A DNA stretch of 64,000 bases, from assembly GCA_024362935.1 (NCBI GenBank), contig JANCRA010000040.1, positions 3,348,001 to 3,412,000 of the forward strand. The letters are read 5' to 3'. Positions within the stretch are counted from its first letter, which is position 1; the number at the start of each line of letters is the position of its first letter. The DNA comes from Setophaga petechia. Taxonomy: Eukaryota; Chordata; Aves; Passeriformes; Parulidae. Below the pieces are notes generated by a model, which saw nothing but the letters and a program-made list of their open reading frames with translations, was not told where the DNA came from and did no database searches. Of this stretch, positions 59,708 to 64,000 are shown piece by piece. Made by a program: the position numbers and the translations under genes.

Positions 59708-60722
59708 TATAATGGCTTAAGGCTGGCCAGACACTCACCAAAGGTGCTCTCTCATTTCTCTTCGCAAATGGGCAGAGGAGAGAAAATTTAATGAAGGGCT
59801 CCTGAGTTGAGATAAGGACCAGGAGAGAGACCAATTATCAAATACCATCATGGGCAGAACAGGCTCAACTTGGAGATATGAAGTGAATTTATTACTAACC
59901 AAATCAGAGCAGGACAATGAGAAGTAAAATAAACCCTTAAAACACCTTCCCCTGACCCTTTCCTCCTTCCCAACTCTACCTCCCTGTCCAGTGGTGCAAG
60001 GAACAGGGAAAGAGGTTTATGGTCAGTCCATCATCTGAGGTTTTCTTTTCCTGGAGAGGAGTCCTTCCTCTGCTGCACGATGGGGTCCCTCTCACAGGAG
60101 ATAGTTCTCTGTAAACTCCTCCAATGTTGCTCCATCTCATGAGCAACAGTTCCCTGCAAACTGCAAACACTTGTCCATAGGGTGCAGTCCCTCAAGGACA
60201 GACTGCTCCAGCACTGGCCTCTCTCTTTGTGGGTCTCCCCTGGGGTCACAGCATCCTCTCAGGCATCCACCCATTCCAGCATGGGCTCCTCCACGGGCTG
60301 CAGATGGATCTCTCCATCCCCACGAATATCCATCCACAAGCTGCAGGGCCGCAGCTGCTTCAGCATGGTCTTTACCAGGGGCTGGAGATGAATCTCAGCT
60401 CTGGTGCCTGAAGCCCCTTTTCCCCCTCCTTCTTCGCTAATCTTAGTGTCTGCAGACTTGTTCTTCTCACACGTTCTCACTCTGCTCTTTTCTGGTCACA
60501 ACTGAGAGTATGGCACAACCTTTTTTTTTCTTCTTTCTTAAATGTGTTATCACAGAGATATTACCACCATTTCTAATTGGTCCATCCTTGGAGCCACCAA
60601 GGAGCTGGCTTTGGAGCCATCAGCTCTGCCAGACACTGAGGAAGCTTCCAGCACCTTCTGTCAGAAGCCACCCCTGCAGCAACCCCCTCACTTCCAAACC
60701 CAGGCCATCCAAACGCAGCACA
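59708..60722 (-). mobile_element. full-length degenerate solo LTR-A
   Basis: Antisense LTR of about 1,015 bp. The left end TATAATGGCTTAAGGCTGGC aligns with the family U5 terminus (complement ...GCCAGCNTCAAACCATCACA), and the right end CAAACGCAGCACA aligns with the U3 start (complement TGTNTTGNGTTTG). Between them are GAGTTGAGATAAGGACCAGG, CATGGGCAGAACAGGCTCAA, CAGAGCAGGACAATGAGAAG, a block of about 60-bp degenerate units with GGGCTGCAG and TGCTCCAGCA phrases (60,170-60,400), CTCACACGTTCTCACTCTGC, TTAAATGTGTTATCACAGAG and CAGAAGCCACCCCTGCAGCA. The minus-strand AATAAA is at 59,888-59,893. No target duplication is recognisable and no internal ERV sequence is present. Open frames 59,976-60,892 are shadows. 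Confidence 0.82.
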
Positions 60723-61061
60723 GTGTCACTTCACAATCTTATGCGTTCCAGCCTTTCACCACACCAAGTTGTAAATCCATCATCTCTTTGGGGCTACTGA
60801 GTGCACTGGAACACCAACTACTGCACTCTCCTGCTGAGCTCACAAATATCTGCATCACATTTGCTCTCTTAGGGTTTGTGTTTTGGGGGTAGGTGGTGGT
60901 GTTGAGGCGTGAAATTTCTTTTAGCACAGATAACAAACAAAAATTTTTTTTCTGGATATTTTTTGTGTTATTTGATAGCATTTTGTCAGAAAAACTGCTT
61001 TGTCCTACAGACTTATGTGAAAAAATTCACCCTAACCAATGACTACATATAGGTTAACCTA

Positions 61062-61130
61062 ATGATAATGTATATATACCTATATGCATAACCTGTATAT
61101 AATGTATATAATACATATACATTAAGCTAG
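61062..61130. repeat. TA-rich cryptic microsatellite
   Basis: An irregular alternation of TATATA, GTATATAA and CATATAC motifs makes an AT-rich, partly palindromic tract. A second such tract at 61,621-61,650 contains the near-palindrome ACTTATATATATTATATG (extending to TAAGT). Confidence 0.75.
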
Positions 61131-62691
61131 TTGTGTGGAATTTCTTTACAGTGTGTGAATGGTTCAAGTATTTACAGAAAGGGACCAAACTCCCTTAAGG
61201 ATGAAATTTACTATGAATCCAAATGATCCAGTACAATTAAGGTAGTATTGAGGTTTCCATTAAGTAGAATATCTAAGTTCTCAGTGAAAATGGTCCAAAA
61301 TGGGAATTTACAAAATTACCCTATGTTTTCATTGCAATATTACCATATTGCAATGTTATTTTCACTGCAAACTTATTTAACTGAAATATTTCAGCTACTC
61401 AGAAAGCAGGGGGGGATATTGTCATTTATTATATTCCTTCAATTATAATGAAAGGGAAACTAATTTCACAAGTGATTTTTTTTTGGTGAATTTGGTGGTC
61501 CTTGTGTTCAATTCCTTTTTTTTTTCTTTGTATAAGTTTATCCTGAGCTGGAATTTCATGTCTTACATCAAGGATTTTTTTTGTTATCTACCATGTTCTT
61601 ATATTTGAAAGCGTTAATCTACTTATATATATTATATGTAAGTATATATAGTTTCGTTTATGGTTCACTTGGGAAATCTGTCACATTCTGAGGTTCATGG
61701 AGGGTCATTCTAAAAAGGCAGACTTTCTAAATAGTTTGACTGTCCTGAAAAAGTGTTATGCAGTTATCATACTTGGAAGATCAGATGGTTTGTATAAGTT
61801 CTTCTGAACTGCAACACCAGAAATAACTTGTTCTTTTTAGAAAGCATATCATGTGTCATATTTTCATATGGTGTTTGTAAGGAAATGAACATTCATTATA
61901 GTCATACAATATTTTAAAATCATGCCTCATGAAAAAATGATTAGGAAGTTTAGCATAAAATCTGTTACTAACACATTAAATCCACAAATAAAATTGTGCA
62001 TATAACCTCTAAAAAATTAATTATCTTTTTTCTTTTTCAAATAGATAAAAAACATTATCATTCTGAGTTTTATGGCATATTATGAATTTGATAGAGGCTG
62101 CATGTAAAGTGGAAGTTATGCAGTGTTGAAACAAATCTGTTACAGGCACTGGACCACAAGTGTAAGAATTTTGTTTCATGTTTTCAACCCTGAAATAATA
62201 AAAACAGGACTCTGTGAACTGGAGAAAGCAAGGCCAAACTTCCCATAAGTAGATGTATGGAGATATTTTTCATGTTAGTGTGAACTTCTGCATGAGTTCA
62301 GGGCAGAGCACTGTTGGGGGAGGTTTTATAAATATCACTGCTGGGTTCAATGTCTCTCATTTGTAGTCAAGAGATTAAGAACAATACCAGATTCAACTTT
62401 GCTACTGAATTTCCTATATCAAAACTAAAAGAAAGGCTTAGCTCCTTCAGTGTCCTGCCAGAAACCAAACTGGTTTTTAAGTCAGGTTTAATGTAACTGC
62501 ATGTATATTCTCTGTAAGTAGTTTTGTTCAGCTGAAGTAATTCTTATGCTAACTGTAGGCAAGATAGAGCAGCGAATCAAAGAGAAATATTGTATTTGGG
62601 AATTCAAATAACTTGTATCTGGAAAAAATTCTGTTTGTTGATGTTACTGTTGGAAATATGCTCTTGTTTTTTAAAACTTGCTCCCCTAGGG

Positions 62692-62716
62692 TCCCTCATA
62701 TTTTACGTATGAGGGA
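62692..62716. repeat. perfect 9-bp inverted repeat (hairpin)
   Basis: TCCCTCATA at 62,692-62,700 pairs with TATGAGGGA at 62,708-62,716 around a 7-base loop TTTTACG. Confidence 0.9.
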
Positions 62717-64000
62717 AGAAATGTTCAAGTGAATTGCTTGTTTCTTCACTATATCACTCCATGAAATAGTATAAATAAATGCAGAGGTGAGAGGAAAGAC
62801 TTTTTGCCAGCAAAGGAAAATGAATGACAGAATAAATGGCAATTGAATGAAATTGTTTGTTCTGCATTTGTCAGTGGTCCATACAACAAAATGTGGACAT
62901 GACTAGAGTGCTTCTATAAAGTATGAGATGTAGTTTAATTATTTATTCAAATTCTCTTCTGGAATTGATATTCATAAGACTTTAGAGGATCCGTCTAAAG
63001 GTTTTAGCTCACAGTAATCATGAAAAGAAAACTCCAGCAACACTCAAATGATTAGCTTATGTAGCTAATTACTACTTCTGAGGCTGGTGGAGTGCAGCTG
63101 GCTTTACTCTGTTACTCTCCATGTCCAGCTTTAGATTTGTAGGCATGGATGCTGGGGTCTGAGCATAGGTAAATGAAGCAATGGCTGTATCTCAGTAAAT
63201 CAATGATAGAAAAAGAACTGGTGTCAAAACTAATATAACAGATAAGTAAGAAAAGTGAATTAATGAAAACACAAATGAAGTATGCAGATGCATCAGCAAA
63301 TATCACACATTTTCAAAGTAAACATTTATATGCAGTCTTTGTTTTCTTTCAGTGGTATTGAACCCCATGATTTTGTCATGTGTCATTTAATCCCTCTGCA
63401 ATGTCTACCATCCCTTCAGAGTGGTCCACACTGTGAAACGTGCCCCCCAACTCCCTGGATTTATTATTTGCATCTTCATTGCAACTGATGCATTCTGCCA
63501 TCTGCCTTAGGAGGCTCAGCCATCCTATACTTCATATTCAAAGATACCTTCAGAGGGGTATTTGTCCAGTTAACATCTGTAGTGAGGTGTTAATCTCTGT
63601 CCTCTCTCTTTGTCCACAGCAGAGGAGCTCCAGAAAGAAGAGGTATGGCAGTGAGTTGCCTGATACAACCTGCTCTCCTTCCTAAGGGCCCTTCAGGTAG
63701 GAACAGGTTACCCATCCTCCCTTGGCTAACTGGGTATAGATCTTTAAGCTGGACTTTCCTGCTGAAATGAATGGGGATATTCAAACTACCACATACTACT
63801 CTATGACCATAAGTAAGCTTGTCAGTCTAATTTTCTTTACGTCCTGTGTTTGCGCATGTCTACTGAAACTATTACATTTTAAAGGTATCTCTCCTCTGTT
63901 ATTGTCCAGTATCCAGCACAATGGGGTCCTGATCTCTGGTGGAACCTCTATATACTATTTGGTTATATATAATGAATAGAACATATTTGCCATGCAAAGG

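Larger units (their letters stand above)
60723..64000. other. 3.3 kb unique AT-rich DNA, no gene seen
   Basis: No coding or repeat family is recognised. It holds TA-rich palindromic tracts at 61,062-61,130 and 61,621-61,650 and a perfect 9-bp hairpin at 62,692-62,716. Frames near 63,282-63,979 carry no motifs. Confidence 0.5.

Noticed and set aside
60171..60892. Cluster of 60-116-codon frames on both strands
   Set aside because: Shadows of the LTR-A element at 59,708-60,722 and its flank.

Overview
This is AT-rich vertebrate nuclear DNA, almost certainly from a bird and probably a passerine. The case rests on interspersed repeats: many CR1 LINE fragments ending in the avian ATTCTATG-type 3' repeats, several avian-type retroviral LTRs, and one short tRNA-Ile-headed, CR1-tailed SINE of the TguSINE1 type known from passerines. 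All family assignments come from recalled consensus features, not from a database search. I see no supported protein-coding gene, rRNA or functional tRNA gene, CRISPR array or bacterial feature. The window is either intergenic or lies inside a very long intron; the sequence does not tell which. The open reading frames are short (the longest is 142 codons), and most of the more GC-rich ones are shadows of LTRs or CR1 pieces.

Layout. Bases 1-9,900 are mostly unique AT-rich DNA with a possible decayed coding relic on the minus strand (880-1,240) and a candidate conserved non-coding stretch around 8,430-9,200. From 9,900 to 24,000 there are only LINE and SINE pieces: CR1 fragments (9,936; 12,608; 15,350; 15,645), a CORE-SINE/MIR-like piece (11,350), an ancient LINE relic (16,930), a 1.1 kb CR1 ORF2 fragment (19,100-20,222), and an unidentified two-part open stretch (14,430-14,897). 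From 24 kb rightwards LTRs appear. An LTR-B fragment lies at 24.0 kb on the minus strand and another at 29.8 kb on the plus strand, with CR1 3' ends at 27.3, 29.0, 35.5 and 36.7 kb.

A 1.28 kb GC-rich solo LTR with recognisable ends and a 4-bp target duplication occupies 40,206-41,488. A CR1 copy split by an LTR fragment spans 45,683-47,480; its right half still shows the ORF1 esterase region. The SINE is at 52,135. An ancient CR1/L3-like LINE (53,050-53,875) abuts an LTR-A copy. A compact solo LTR with perfect 9-bp inverted ends lies at 55,079-55,533, followed by an LTR-B fragment (58,150) and a near full-length LTR-A (59,708-60,722). The rest is unique AT-rich sequence.

No genes act together here. 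The content is an archive of at least five retroposon lineages: ancient LINE, CORE-SINE, CR1, tRNA/CR1 SINE, and three or four LTR families. All are decayed, and no retroviral internal coding region is visible. I did not find a new biological system. The most worthwhile items are the two solo LTRs with intact ends, the split CR1, the SINE, and two protein-like relics of unknown origin.
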